From: Prochlorococcus sp. AG-347-J06
GTDB taxonomy: Bacteria; Cyanobacteriota; Cyanobacteriia; PCC-6307; Cyanobiaceae
Direction of reading: 5' to 3'
NCBI GenBank assembly: GCA_003281525.1
Contig: QCBT01000002.1
Coordinates: 62,001-126,000 of the forward strand
DNA length: 64,000 nucleotides
Made by a program: the position numbers and the translations under genes. Positions 1 through 8,162 of the stretch are shown in pieces (position 1 is the stretch's first letter; each line of letters opens with the position of its first letter). A model generated the notes under the pieces. It was not told the DNA's origin. It saw only the letters and a program-made list of their open reading frames with translations, and searched no databases.

Positions 1-1608
1 AACGGGCGCAACTTTATTTAAATTTAATTGATTATTGTCTTCAACAAACTGATTTAGATTCCACTCATTTTTGAAAAGAATAACTGGCCTATTCCAACAA
101 TCTTTAACTATTTTACAGTTGAATATTCTGCCTAGTTTTTCAATGGCTGGCCATCCATCAGAAATCCATCTAGCCAATTGATATGGCATTGTTTCAAGAT
201 TTGCATCTACACCATATTCACTTTTTAATCTGTGAGTTACTACCTCCAGCTGCAATTGACCAACGGCTGCGAGTATAGGGTCTCTTTTACTCTCATCAAA
301 GTCATAAAGAATCTGAACAGCTCCTTCTTCTCGAAGTTCATTAACACCCTTTCTAAAGTTTTTAAATGCTGAGGGATTTGGATTTCTTAGCCAGCTGAAT
401 ATTTCAGGACTAAAGGATGGTATGCCCTCATATTCCAGATGAGCACCAGTATAAAGAGTATCTCCAATAGAAAACATCCCTGGATTATTTAAACCAATAA
501 CATCTCCAGGATAGGCATCATCAACTACTTCTCTATCTTGCCCAAATATTTTTTGTGGTCTTGATAATCTAATTGTTTTCCCAGTTCTGGAATGTTTAAC
601 TGACATATCCTTTTCAAATTTGCCACTACAAACTCTTATAAAAGCAACCCTATCTCTGTGCTTTGGATCCATATTTGCCTGAAGCTTAAAAACAAACCCA
701 CTAAATTCATCGCTTGCAGGTTCAATATCCCCTTTATTACTATTTCTTGAAGTTGGTTTTTGTGCCATTTTTAAAAAACTATCTAAAAATGGCCTTACGC
801 CAAAATTAGTCATGGCAGATCCAAAAAAAACTGGGGTTAAAGAGCCATTAAAAACTTTTTCTTTTTCAAATTTAGATCCTGCCTCATCAAGAACCTCCAA
901 TTCTTCAAGTGAGTTTTCAAGTAAATCTCTCTCTACATATTTTGATAGCTCTTTATCTTCAAGACTTAATCTTTTCTCATTCGATTGTTTTCCTCTCACT
1001 GCTTTATCAAATAAAATCACCTCTCTAGAAAATCTATCAATAACCCCTCTAAATTCCTCGCCACTCCCAATTGGCCAGTTTATAGGTAAGGTATTTAATC
1101 CAAGTTCTGATTCAATTTCATCAAGTAAAGAAAATGGCTCTCTTCCTGGTCTATCCATTTTATTTATGAAAGTAAATATTGGTATTTTTCGCATCTTGCA
1201 AACTTCAAACAATTTTCTAGTTTGAGGTTCTAGTCCTTTAGCCGCATCTTCCAACATAACTGCATTATCAGCAGCAGCTAATGTTCTATAAGTATCTTCG
1301 GAGAAATCTTGGTGTCCTGGTGTATCTAATAGATTAATTACAGATCTTTCATATTCAAATTGCAATACAGTTGATGTAATAGAAATACCTCTTTGTTTCT
1401 CAAGTTCCATCCAGTCTGAAGTGGCTTTTCTCTGATTACCCCTAGCTTTTACTGCTCCTGCCTGTTGAATGGCACCTCCATACAAAAGAAGCTTCTCGGT
1501 AAGAGTCGTTTTCCCAGCATCTGGATGTGAAATAATAGCAAAATTTCTTCTTTTATTTACAGCATCCAGTATTTCTTTATTATTTAGAATTTTAGTACCT
1601 AAGCTCAT
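1..1608 (-). CDS. prfC: peptide chain release factor 3 (partial, C-terminus off window)
   Basis: This translational GTPase recycles release factors 1 and 2 from the ribosome after peptide release. The ORF track omits it because its stop lies beyond the left edge, but the minus strand is open from an ATG at 1608 to base 1 (536 codons). The protein begins [14 protein letters not shown] and shows the G1 motif [11 protein letters not shown], the G3 motif DTPGHQDF and the G4 motif NKMDR, followed by EF-Tu-like domain II and the RF3 C-terminal domain. E. coli RF3 has about 529 residues, so only a short tail should be missing. The + strand ORF at 812-1225 is a shadow of this gene. The family call is firm. 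Confidence 0.95.
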   Translation of the reverse strand, partial: MSLGTKILNNKEILDAVNKRRNFAIISHPDAGKTTLTEKLLLYGGAIQQAGAVKARGNQRKATSDWMELEKQRGISITSTVLQFEYERSVINLLDTPGHQDFSEDTYRTLAAADNAVMLEDAAKGLEPQTRKLFEVCKMRKIPIFTFINKMDRPGREPFSLLDEIESELGLNTLPINWPIGSGEEFRGVIDRFSREVILFDKAVRGKQSNEKRLSLEDKELSKYVERDLLENSLEELEVLDEAGSKFEKEKVFNGSLTPVFFGSAMTNFGVRPFLDSFLKMAQKPTSRNSNKGDIEPASDEFSGFVFKLQANMDPKHRDRVAFIRVCSGKFEKDMSVKHSRTGKTIRLSRPQKIFGQDREVVDDAYPGDVIGLNNPGMFSIGDTLYTGAHLEYEGIPSFSPEIFSWLRNPNPSAFKNFRKGVNELREEGAVQILYDFDESKRDPILAAVGQLQLEVVTHRLKSEYGVDANLETMPYQLARWISDGWPAIEKLGRIFNCKIVKDCWNRPVILFKNEWNLNQFVEDNNQLNLNKVAPV

Positions 1609-1639
1609 TTATCTAATATAAGGGCCTTTCACTTAGTTC

Positions 1640-2335
1640 TTAAACATTACCATAGACTATTAAATAATTTTCACCTTCCTCAAACACATCTAAAGAGGAT
1701 AGATCATTCTCTAAGATGAAATTTTTTAACTCTTTAAAAGTATAAGAAGCTCTTAAAGATGCATAATAATCATTAGTTAAAATTTCATTATATTTGGTTG
1801 AACATTGTGCTTTGAGTTCTAAAGCAGACTTTTCATCTAATGGCCTTTTTAAGTCCTTGTGAAAATTTACAGTAATATTACTAGATAAAATTCTTATTGT
1901 GTTGAAGAAATCTTCAAGATTGGTAATGTGATGAATCAAACTGTTGCTTACTAGTAAACTTATTCTTTTTTTAAATAAAAAATTATTTGATTTAATGTCT
2001 TTGATGTCAGAACAAATGTAGCGTAAATTTTTTAATTTTTTTTGATAATTAGAAATACTTTTATTATATTCTGCTCTCAAAATCATCTCTTTAGAACCAT
2101 CTATTCCTAAGACTGCAGTATTAGGCCATTTTATTGCTAACTTCTCAGAAATATTTCCTGGGCCACATCCTAAATCAACTATTAAATCTTTTTCACCTAA
2201 AGAAATATTTTTTTTCAAAAGATATTGATTTATTTGATTAATTAGATTAACTTCCCCTTCTGAAAAATCAGCTTCGTCATAAGAAATGACCTGCTCTTTT
2301 TCTTCCATTAATTCAGGTTCGGGGACTCTTTCCAT
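1640..2335 (-). CDS. class I SAM-dependent methyltransferase
   Basis: A 231-residue predicted soluble methyltransferase with a Rossmann-type SAM-binding core. Motif I reads LIVDLGCGPGNISEKLA near residue 50, followed by an acidic ribose-binding strand (VLGIDGSKEM) and a later LVSNSLIHHI strand typical of methyltransferase domains 11/25. The substrate cannot be read from the sequence. It lies just upstream of prfC on the same strand with a 31-base gap, so the two may be co-transcribed, and it is divergent from nrdJ. The N-terminus is acidic (MERVPEPELMEEKEQ); a later start is possible. Confidence 0.75.
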   Translation of the reverse strand: MERVPEPELMEEKEQVISYDEADFSEGEVNLINQINQYLLKKNISLGEKDLIVDLGCGPGNISEKLAIKWPNTAVLGIDGSKEMILRAEYNKSISNYQKKLKNLRYICSDIKDIKSNNFLFKKRISLLVSNSLIHHITNLEDFFNTIRILSSNITVNFHKDLKRPLDEKSALELKAQCSTKYNEILTNDYYASLRASYTFKELKNFILENDLSSLDVFEEGENYLIVYGNV

Positions 2336-2469
2336 ATCCTTTCTTGAAACAAAGATTTCATATTAAACATAATTCTACACAAACCGTTAAATAGTGGTAA
2401 GAATAGTTGCAGACGCCACAGGTAGAGTTATTCTTCCAGTACGGGTTATTTACATACGTTTTTTTTATC
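2336..2469 (+). promoter_or_regulatory. nrdJ leader / divergent promoter region
   Basis: Intergenic stretch between the divergent methyltransferase and nrdJ. The part nearest nrdJ is clearly richer in G and C than the surroundings and contains a perfect 7-bp inverted repeat, AAGAATA at 2399-2405 and TATTCTT at 2429-2435, enclosing GCAGACGCCACAGG. This could form an RNA hairpin in the nrdJ leader. I looked for a cobalamin riboswitch because the enzyme uses B12, but could not recognise a proper B12 box. A regulatory role is inference only. Confidence 0.3.
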
Positions 2470-4803
2470 GTGACTGTTGCACCAAATAAAGCTTCTTCAG
2501 AGAGCAATTCCAATAATCTTAAAAAAGATGATTTTCCAAAGACTGCGCCAGCTGCTTACCCAGTTTTTTTCAGATCTTATAGTAGAAAAACTTCATCTGG
2601 CAAAAGGGAGAACTGGAGCGAAGTAGGCGAAAGGAATTTATCGGGATTAAAAGAATTAGGAAAACTTTCTGAAGATGAATTAATCCTAATGAGAGAGATG
2701 CAAAGTAACCAAAAAGCTCAACCTTCAGGAAGATGGTTATGGATAGGCGGAACCCCTTGGATTAATAAGAACCAAAATTTCTCAGGAGCATACAACTGTA
2801 CCTCAACAAACTTAATTGATTGGGAAGCCTTCGCATTAATGATGGACTTAGCAATGATGGGATGTGGAACAGGTGCAATAATTGAGCCTCATTTTATAAA
2901 TAATCTACCTACGGTAATTAACAAAATAAACATTAAATCAGTCAGTGAAGTTGGAATAACTCCTAAAGATCAAAGAGAAGAAAAGTCATCATTAGAAATT
3001 AAAGGAAAAGATCTACATATCAAAGTTGGAGATAGCAGAAGAGGATGGGTAGATAGCTATAAATATCTTCTTGAGGCGTCAAGTAACGAGAGTCTCGAAA
3101 GAGAAATTGATGTTTATATTGATTTGGAAGATATTAGGCCCGCGGGAGAATCATTAAAAGGTTTTGGTGGTATGGCAAATCCTATCAAATTGAAAGATCT
3201 TTACACTAGAGTCGCATCACTTCTTGGAAAGGCAATTGGTAGGAAATTAAGTACAGTAGAGTGTTGTTTATTAATTGATGAAGCTGCAGTAACCATAGTT
3301 GCTGGGAATATAAGAAGAAGTGCTGGAATGAGACAATTTGCTTCAGATGATAAAGAAGCCGCATCAGCAAAAGAAAATTTATGGAGTCAAGATGAGAATG
3401 GTAATTGGAGAATAGATCCTGAAAAAGATGCCCTCAGAATGGCCAATCATACTAGGGTTTACCATACAAAACCCACTTATCAAACTGTTTTGGATGCAGT
3501 AACAAAACAATTCCATTCAGGTGAGGGAGCCATTCAATTTGCACCAGAAGCAATCGCAAGGTCAAATGCAGATATTCTCAAAGATGATGAATTGAGAAAG
3601 GAATTTATTGAAATCTACTCAGAACAAGGCAAGGATGAAGCGAGAAATTGGATAAATAGTAGTTATGGGCCTTTTTCAGAAGAAGAGTTAGACCACAGGA
3701 TGAGCCGATATGGACTTAACCCTTGTGGGGAGATCTTGGGAAATGATTTCCATTGCAATTTGGCTGAAGTTCATTTAAATCAGATTGATCCAGGAAATTT
3801 TGAAGAGCAAAAAAAAGCTTTTAAAGCAGCCGCTCTTTCTGTAGCATGCTTACTTAATCATGAATTTGAAGTTGAGCGTTACAGAAAAAGTAGGGAATAT
3901 GATCCTATCGTAGGAGTAAGTTTCACTGGATTATTTGATTTTTGTGTCCATGCCTTTGGGACGCCATGGTTGAAATGGTGGGAAGCAGGAAGGCCAAATA
4001 GTGAAGAAGGGAAGGCCTTCAAAGAAAAGGAAGCTAAATTCTTAGATTCTTGGAGAAAAATAGTAAAAGAAACTGTATGGGAATATTGTGATAAGCATAA
4101 TCTAAGGAGACCAAATAGATGCACAACAGTTCAGCCAGCTGGAACTAAAAGTCTTCTTACTGGAGCAGCTCCAGGTTGGCATCCTCCAAAGGCTCAAAGA
4201 TTCATAAGAAGAATAACTTTTAGGAAAAATGACCCAATCGCTTTAGCTTGCATGGATTATGGTTACTCAGTTGTTCCATCTCAATCTGATAAAGATGAAA
4301 ATGGTTGCTTGCTCGATAATCCATTTGATCCAAGATGTACAGAATGGTTAGTTGAAATCCCAACAGAAGTTAGTTGGGCAAATATAGACGGCGCAGACCA
4401 AATAGACATCAATAATTTCTCAGCATTAGCTCAATTTGATTTTTACATGCAAGTGCAGAAATTTTACACAGAGCATAATACCTCTGCAACCGTAGAATTT
4501 AGAGAAAATGAAATCGTGGATTTAGCTAAGGCTATTCATAATGCAATAGAAAATAATGAGGGATATATTTCAGCAGCATTGCTGGCTAGATTTAGTGCTA
4601 ACGCTACTTTCCCGAGATTACCCTTTGAACCAATAAGTAAAGAGGAATATATATCATTGCAGAATAAAGTAATAGAAAGGAAGGTCAATAACGATTTTTT
4701 TGACGCTCTTAATAAATATGATGTTGGAGAACTATCTGAAGCAGGGCCAGCAGGTTGTGATTCAGATAAGTGCTTACTTCCTCTTGCTAAACCAAAAGAT
4801 TAA
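2470..4803 (+). CDS. nrdJ: ribonucleoside-triphosphate reductase, adenosylcobalamin-dependent (class II)
   Basis: Makes deoxyribonucleotides with a B12-derived thiyl radical, needing no oxygen and no iron subunit. The track opens this frame at 2407 with a TTG, but I prefer the in-frame GTG at 2470, giving V/MTVAPNKASSES, which matches the N-terminus I remember for marine picocyanobacterial homologues (about 777 residues). The protein is of the monomeric Lactobacillus RTPR type: YNCTSTN holds the first active-site Cys (about residue 110), NPCGEILGNDFHCN holds the thiyl-radical and partner Cys, and the C-terminal CDSDKC is the redox shuttle pair. Other recognisable stretches are GGMANP and TTVQPAGTKS. 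It ties DNA synthesis to cobalamin supply. Confidence 0.95.
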   Translation: MTVAPNKASSESNSNNLKKDDFPKTAPAAYPVFFRSYSRKTSSGKRENWSEVGERNLSGLKELGKLSEDELILMREMQSNQKAQPSGRWLWIGGTPWINKNQNFSGAYNCTSTNLIDWEAFALMMDLAMMGCGTGAIIEPHFINNLPTVINKINIKSVSEVGITPKDQREEKSSLEIKGKDLHIKVGDSRRGWVDSYKYLLEASSNESLEREIDVYIDLEDIRPAGESLKGFGGMANPIKLKDLYTRVASLLGKAIGRKLSTVECCLLIDEAAVTIVAGNIRRSAGMRQFASDDKEAASAKENLWSQDENGNWRIDPEKDALRMANHTRVYHTKPTYQTVLDAVTKQFHSGEGAIQFAPEAIARSNADILKDDELRKEFIEIYSEQGKDEARNWINSSYGPFSEEELDHRMSRYGLNPCGEILGNDFHCNLAEVHLNQIDPGNFEEQKKAFKAAALSVACLLNHEFEVERYRKSREYDPIVGVSFTGLFDFCVHAFGTPWLKWWEAGRPNSEEGKAFKEKEAKFLDSWRKIVKETVWEYCDKHNLRRPNRCTTVQPAGTKSLLTGAAPGWHPPKAQRFIRRITFRKNDPIALACMDYGYSVVPSQSDKDENGCLLDNPFDPRCTEWLVEIPTEVSWANIDGADQIDINNFSALAQFDFYMQVQKFYTEHNTSATVEFRENEIVDLAKAIHNAIENNEGYISAALLARFSANATFPRLPFEPISKEEYISLQNKVIERKVNNDFFDALNKYDVGELSEAGPAGCDSDKCLLPLAKPKD

Positions 4804-4891
4804 ATTTTGAATTATTTGTAAATAAAAAATATAAATTAGTTTTTAAAAATTTAATTTATGGCTACCTCTTAAATAGGGACATAAATTATTT

Positions 4892-5158
4892 ATGGCATTA
4901 AGCTTAAATATTGGGAATTTTTTTAATGATTCCTCTAGTCATGCATTAGTGGATGAGCTAAGAAAAAGAATATCAGAAGAGGATATCTTAGATTTTGAGG
5001 AAAAATTTAACTCCAAAAACGAAAAAAATCTACACGTTTATATATGTAGATTTCTAAAAAATAGATCAATATCCAGAGGCCTAGCCTCAAGATGGTTAAT
5101 AACCATAATTGAAAACAAAGAATCAAAAATTGATACTTTGAAAAAATTAAATAATTAG
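4892..5158 (+). CDS. conserved hypothetical protein, 88 aa
   Basis: A small, charged, probably helical soluble protein (MALSLNIGNFFNDSSSH...). I do not recognise a domain. No signal peptide or membrane segment is visible. The middle is rich in Glu/Lys and the end is Lys/Asn-rich. It follows nrdJ by 88 bases and overlaps the 3' end of the convergent 64-residue gene by four bases. Codon use is ordinary for the window. It looks real from its packing, but I can give no function. Confidence 0.6.
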   Translation: MALSLNIGNFFNDSSSHALVDELRKRISEEDILDFEEKFNSKNEKNLHVYICRFLKNRSISRGLASRWLITIIENKESKIDTLKKLNN

Positions 5159-5349
5159 GTCAGCCCTGATAGTTTCCATAGAGCAATTCCAAAAATTGAG
5201 AATCCCATAATAAAAGTAAAAGCCAAAGCATTTACCAATTGAACCTTATCATTCATTCTGCTTGCGAATGGTAATAATTGAGCAAATAATGGAGTCTCTT
5301 CAACTATTGCGGATTTTTTTACTGCAGGTTTTTTGCTTCTAGAAAACAT
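5155..5349 (-). CDS. small single-pass membrane protein, 64 aa
   Basis: The basic N-terminus (MFSRSKKPAVKKS) is followed by one hydrophobic segment near residues 39-60 (LVNALAFTFIMGFSIFGIALW), which suggests a tail-anchored thylakoid or plasma-membrane protein. It is in the size range of small photosystem or Hlip-type proteins, but the Hlip motif ExxNGRxAMxGF is absent, so I do not assign it there. Its stop overlaps the stop of the upstream + strand gene by four bases (convergent). Function unknown. Confidence 0.55.
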   Translation of the reverse strand: MFSRSKKPAVKKSAIVEETPLFAQLLPFASRMNDKVQLVNALAFTFIMGFSIFGIALWKLSGLT

Positions 5350-5654
5350 AAAACAAATTTTATAATCTTAAGAATTTTACATTTAAAAGTTCATTTAAAA
5401 AAAAATACTTCTCAAAAACGAACAAAATGTAACCTGCAAGAAACAAAGCAAAGAAAAACGTAAATTTCTTTAGTGGGACCCTCTTTCATTATTAAAGTAT
5501 TAAGTTTATTAATTAAAGACCTAGACAAACAATTTTCTTGAATGTTATTATTAAATTGTAGCAACCGCTACCAAAACGTTCAACTTGCGTATTGCAAGCC
5601 GCAAATCGACTTAAGCCATGGAACGGGGACTTAAGCGAAACCGGAGCTTAAAAA

Positions 5655-5756
5655 ATGACTCTAATTTACAGAGGACAAAAATACGTCCAGAACAAAGCAG
5701 CAGCTAAAAAGGAGCACATCGAACTAACTTATAGAGGAAAAGCTTACACAAGCTAG
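5655..5756 (+). CDS. DUF4278-like micropeptide, 33 aa
   Basis: Too short for the ORF track. ATG at 5655 is preceded by a GGAG Shine-Dalgarno at 5643-5646. The peptide carries the DUF4278 signature twice, LIYRGQKY near its start and LTYRGKAY near its end, joined by a Lys/Ala-rich linker. DUF4278 proteins are short cyanobacterial proteins of unknown function. The frame fills most of the 3' half of the structured transcript and stops about 20 bases before the terminator. Whether the RNA, the peptide or both are functional is open. Confidence 0.65.
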   Translation: MTLIYRGQKYVQNKAAAKKEHIELTYRGKAYTS

Positions 5757-5776
5757 TTCATTTATCCAATAAATTC

Positions 5777-5802
5777 AAAAGCCACTTTTAGTGGCTTTTT
5801 TT
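5777..5802 (+). terminator. intrinsic terminator of the DUF4278/Yfr6-like transcript
   Basis: Perfect stem GCCAC-TTTTA-GTGGC flanked by an A-run on the left and followed by seven T residues. One of the clearest rho-independent terminators in the window. Confidence 0.85.
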
Positions 5803-5888
5803 GTCCAAACTTATTCTTAAAAAATCACTTAATACTTCTAACAAGTATTAAAGTAATATAATTATTTGCATTTATATATTTGATAACT

Positions 5889-6038
5889 ATGCCAGACCAA
5901 AAACCTTTATTTAAAGCACCTTATGACATAAAAGATGTTAGTGCTCTTTTCGCCATAGTTGCCTTCGTGTTAATAATCGCTGCTATAGTTGGTAATAATT
6001 TATTTGGTTTATTTCAACAAAATGTCAACTTTGGGTGA
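5889..6038 (+). CDS. small membrane protein, 49 aa
   Basis: Below the track cutoff. ATG at 5889 opens a 49-codon frame (MPDQKPLFKAPYDIKDVS...) with one strongly hydrophobic segment near residues 18-40 (ALFAIVAFVLIIAAIVGN) and a polar tail. It lies between the terminator of the short-peptide RNA and the tRNA relic. The amphipathic start, single helix and lack of frame breaks make it plausible as a real small membrane protein; I do not recognise the family. Confidence 0.5.
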   Translation: MPDQKPLFKAPYDIKDVSALFAIVAFVLIIAAIVGNNLFGLFQQNVNFG

Positions 6039-6493
6039 TTTTTTTGGTACTAGACTAGATTTTTTATGGATTAAATTTGTGGAGTCTCTAATAATTATTA
6101 ATAGACATTTATAAATATTTAACTCATCAAAATTAATAAAAATCCCTATATCAATTTCGTTTCTTGAAATAATTTTCAAATCTTTGAATATATGGAATTT
6201 GACTGATATCTTTTGTTCTACTTTTTAAGTTTAATAAAACTGAATAACCCGTTGGAGGGGTGGTCGAGTGGTTTAAGGCTCTATTATTGAAAACTATGAA
6301 GTCTCGGTGAAATAATTTTTAAGAATCTTTTAAAAAGCATTGATATAAAGCAGATCTTAGTAAGAAAATATTCATAACCAAATTCCCTATATCGCGATAG
6401 TGTGACCACATTTTGGCCAGGCCTTTTTCTTTAAATTAAAACATTAAGTAAAAAAAACTATCCAACTATTATGATCTAATTATTTATAAAAAT
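6039..6493. other. 455-base region without a convincing gene, holding a tRNA relic
   Basis: Very AT-rich and broken by stops in all frames. It holds a possible ancestral tRNA-Ser promoter (TTGACT-like sequence near 6200), the degenerate 5' half of tRNA-Ser at 6254-6295, and further on a 10-bp palindrome TATCGCGATA (6390-6399) beside tgtgaccacattttggcca, which is unusually GC-rich for the surroundings. Nothing else recognisable. Confidence 0.5.
6254..6295 (+). repeat. degenerate 5'-half copy of tRNA-Ser(TGA)
   Basis: The first 30 bases are identical to bases 1-30 of the intact tRNA at 7319. The match continues through the anticodon loop (TTGAAAACTA) with substitutions at tRNA positions 31 and 33 and then ends. 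The anticodon stem no longer pairs and there is no variable loop, T arm or 3' acceptor strand, so it cannot be a functional tRNA. It is best read as a displaced or ancestral 5' half left by a recombination event at the tRNA. Confidence 0.85.
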
Positions 6494-7183
6494 ATGGAAT
6501 ATCAAGCTCCTCCCGAAGTAATGGAGTTATATAAAAATGAGAGTGAAGGTACATTTTTCAAAGATCATAAATTAATTAGTAGTAATCCAAAAAATTTTAT
6601 TAATGAGGTCACCTCATTTAATAGAAATAGTTATAAAACATTTGGCGCAGGAACTTTTATTAGAGGGAGATGGAACCCTAAACCTTTTGGAGATTGCAAC
6701 GCATGGAGAGGATGTTTTAAAAGATTAGAAGGAGTAAATATTTTTGGTACTTACACAAAAGAGATCTTAAAGAAGGGAGTTTGGAGTTTTGATTATGATA
6801 TTACTGGGATGGTGGGAAGCCAATCTACAAACCAAAATTATCTATATGAAGAAATAGAATATAGCTCAGGCACTTTTGCTGTTTTTGGATTAATCCCAAC
6901 CTTAAGGATAAGTAAACTAGGAAATAAAATACCAATTGGGCTTGGATTAGGCATAGGTCCCTCTTATTCATTAGGTTCAAGAGTTGTTGAGAAACCATAT
7001 AATTTTTCAAAATTATTATCCCAAATAAATGCAGAAGTTAATATCCCTATATCAAAAGAATCTGACACATCTATTGTTTTAGGCTTAAGTCATGTTTGCA
7101 CTTTCCTAGGAATATTAGAAAATGAAGATGGGAAAAGATTCGGTCATCAATGGTACACATTGGGGATTAGAAGAAAACTATGA
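6494..7183 (+). CDS. putative beta-barrel outer-membrane protein, acyloxyacyl hydrolase-like
   Basis: A 229-residue protein with alternating hydrophobic/polar strands rich in Gly, Tyr and Phe, including IGLGLGIGPSYSLGSRVV and the C-terminal HQWYTLGIRRKL, as expected of a small outer-membrane barrel. The LGLSHVCTFLGI stretch recalls the catalytic His-Ser of PagL-type lipid A deacylases, but I cannot confirm a triad. No signal peptide is visible from ATG 6494, and the short open extension upstream adds none before an in-frame TAA, so the N-terminus may be truncated. It sits in the segment between the tRNA 5' relic and the intact tRNA, so it may be cargo of an integrated segment. Confidence 0.45.
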   Translation: MEYQAPPEVMELYKNESEGTFFKDHKLISSNPKNFINEVTSFNRNSYKTFGAGTFIRGRWNPKPFGDCNAWRGCFKRLEGVNIFGTYTKEILKKGVWSFDYDITGMVGSQSTNQNYLYEEIEYSSGTFAVFGLIPTLRISKLGNKIPIGLGLGIGPSYSLGSRVVEKPYNFSKLLSQINAEVNIPISKESDTSIVLGLSHVCTFLGILENEDGKRFGHQWYTLGIRRKL

Positions 7184-7283
7184 ATCTACTTTATTTAAAA
7201 TGTTCCTCAAACCTAATTTTTAAGAAAAAATTTATATTTTTATTGCTTGTCAACTTAGGAATCTTAATGCTACTAGATACTGC

Positions 7284-7289
7284 TATAAT
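7284..7289 (+). promoter_or_regulatory. -10 promoter element for tRNA-Ser
   Basis: A consensus TATAAT lies 30 bases upstream of the mature tRNA start. It lies inside the segment between the 5' relic and the intact tRNA. If that segment was inserted, the present tRNA is driven by a promoter brought in with it. No good -35 box is obvious. Confidence 0.5.
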
Positions 7290-7318
7290 TCAAACGTTAA
7301 AACTAAATATTTAACCTT

Positions 7319-7405
7319 GGAGGGGTGGTCGAGTGGTTTAAGGCTCTAGTCTTGAAAACTAGCGTGTCTGCAAGGGCACCGTGGGTTCGAATCCCACCCC
7401 CTCCG
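7319..7405 (+). tRNA. tRNA-Ser(TGA)
   Basis: A complete 87-base class II tRNA. The acceptor stem is GGAGGGG/CCCCTCC with G as discriminator, the anticodon stem CTAGT/ACTAG frames loop CT-TGA-AA (anticodon 7353-7355), a long variable arm follows (GTGTCTGCAAGGGCAC), and the T arm is GTGGG-TTCGAAT-CCCAC. CCA is not encoded. The anticodon TGA reads UCN serine codons. Its two halves are separately duplicated upstream and downstream, marking it as an integration site. Confidence 0.97.
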
Positions 7406-7433
7406 TTGTATAAAACTGACTTTTTCAAAAACT

Positions 7434-7453
7434 ACTCCTAAGGGAGTTTTTTT
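7434..7453 (+). terminator. terminator downstream of tRNA-Ser
   Basis: Short stem ACTCC-taag-GGAGT followed by seven T residues, 28 bases after the tRNA. It differs from the terminator-like hairpin after the displaced 3' half near 8328, consistent with the sequence directly after the intact tRNA being of foreign origin. Confidence 0.6.
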
Positions 7454-7520
7454 GTTGCTCTTTATTTTTTACGATAATTCACTAGATTTCGCGTTATTTC
7501 ATGTAATCAGATGAAGAAAA

Positions 7521-7540
7521 GTGGCACAGATTCGGCACAA
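7521..7540 (+). repeat. GTGGCACA-type iteron pair, left
   Basis: GTGGCACA at 7521 and CGGCACAA at 7533 form an imperfect direct repeat with a 12-base period, 114 bases inside the left tRNA-proximal boundary. A matching pair lies near the right boundary. They could be arm-type recombinase sites; that is inference. Confidence 0.45.
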
Positions 7541-7603
7541 ACATAAAAGTAAAATTTAGTTGACAATCGATCTAAAATTGGATGGATAAAAACCTCTTTT
7601 TTA

Positions 7604-8095
7604 ATGGATAAAAATTATCGCGGTAATGCAAGTCAATTTTTTATTGCCGGAGAATTATGTAGGAGGGGTTATTCAGCTGTAGTTACTCTTGGAAACACAC
7701 CTAATACAGATATTCTATGTAGTAATTTGGAAGGAACTAAGTTCGTACATATTCAAGTTAAAACTTTCGTGCCAAGTAACAAAACCTGCTCAGTTGGAAT
7801 AAAAGCAGAAAAAAATTATGGGGATAATTTCTTTTGGATTTTAGGAGGTATACCAAGACCTGAAGATGAATCAATTTTCATTTATTACATAATTCCTTCT
7901 CCAATAATGTCTAAAAATGTTTCTAGGATTAATAAAAACTGGTTAGATACTCCTGCGAGAGATGGATCTAAACATAATCCAACAACTATGAGGGCGGTAG
8001 ATATTCCACCTCACAAAATTAGGCAAGAAAATCTTAGATGGGATTTGAGTGAATATGAAAATAGATGGGATTTAATCGACGCCAAACTAAAATAA
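7604..8095 (+). CDS. PD-(D/E)XK nuclease-like protein, element cargo
   Basis: A 163-residue protein with the layout of small PD-(D/E)XK nuclease-fold proteins: an N-terminal helix with Glu (NASQFFIAGELCRRGY), then PNTDILCSN holding the Asp, then VHIQVKT holding the Q-x-K half of the motif. The C-terminal half is Trp-rich and unassigned. It is the only ORF of the segment bounded by the 58-bp tRNA repeat. A nuclease, a defence-type factor or an inactive fold member are all possible; substrate unknown. ATG at 7604 is the natural start. Confidence 0.6.
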   Translation: MDKNYRGNASQFFIAGELCRRGYSAVVTLGNTPNTDILCSNLEGTKFVHIQVKTFVPSNKTCSVGIKAEKNYGDNFFWILGGIPRPEDESIFIYYIIPSPIMSKNVSRINKNWLDTPARDGSKHNPTTMRAVDIPPHKIRQENLRWDLSEYENRWDLIDAKLK

Positions 8096-8162
8096 TGAAA
8101 CGCTTACAAGTTGGATAGAAAAATGAAACGTATTTATTTATCAGTTATTTAAAAATATTAAA

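Larger units (their letters stand above)
5558..5803 (+). ncRNA. structured short-peptide transcript, resembling Yfr6
   Basis: A roughly 245-base transcript can be drawn from just after an AT-rich -10-like stretch to a clear intrinsic terminator. It starts with hairpin GTAGC-aacc-GCTAC (5558-5571), then CTTGC-gtatt-GCAAG (5584-5598), then two copies of gacTTAAGC (5609-5616 and 5629-5636) that can each pair with GCTTAA at 5646-5651, just before the start codon of a 33-residue ORF. I recall that the Prochlorococcus RNA Yfr6 is about this length and was noted to contain a 33-codon ORF; the identity is from memory and unverified. The leader is clearly less AT-rich than its flanks. Confidence 0.6.

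Noticed and set aside
812-1225. 137-residue + strand ORF
   Set aside because: Lies wholly within prfC on the opposite strand and is Ser/Leu-rich without any motif; a shadow ORF.
2336-2469. Cobalamin riboswitch before nrdJ
   Set aside because: No convincing B12 box or core could be found; only one short hairpin is certain, so I list it as an open leader structure.
5155-5349. High-light-inducible protein (Hlip)
   Set aside because: Size and single helix fit, but the chlorophyll-binding ExxNGRxAMxGF motif is missing.
6254-6295. Second functional tRNA-Ser upstream
   Set aside because: Only the 5' half is present, the anticodon stem no longer pairs, and no T arm follows.
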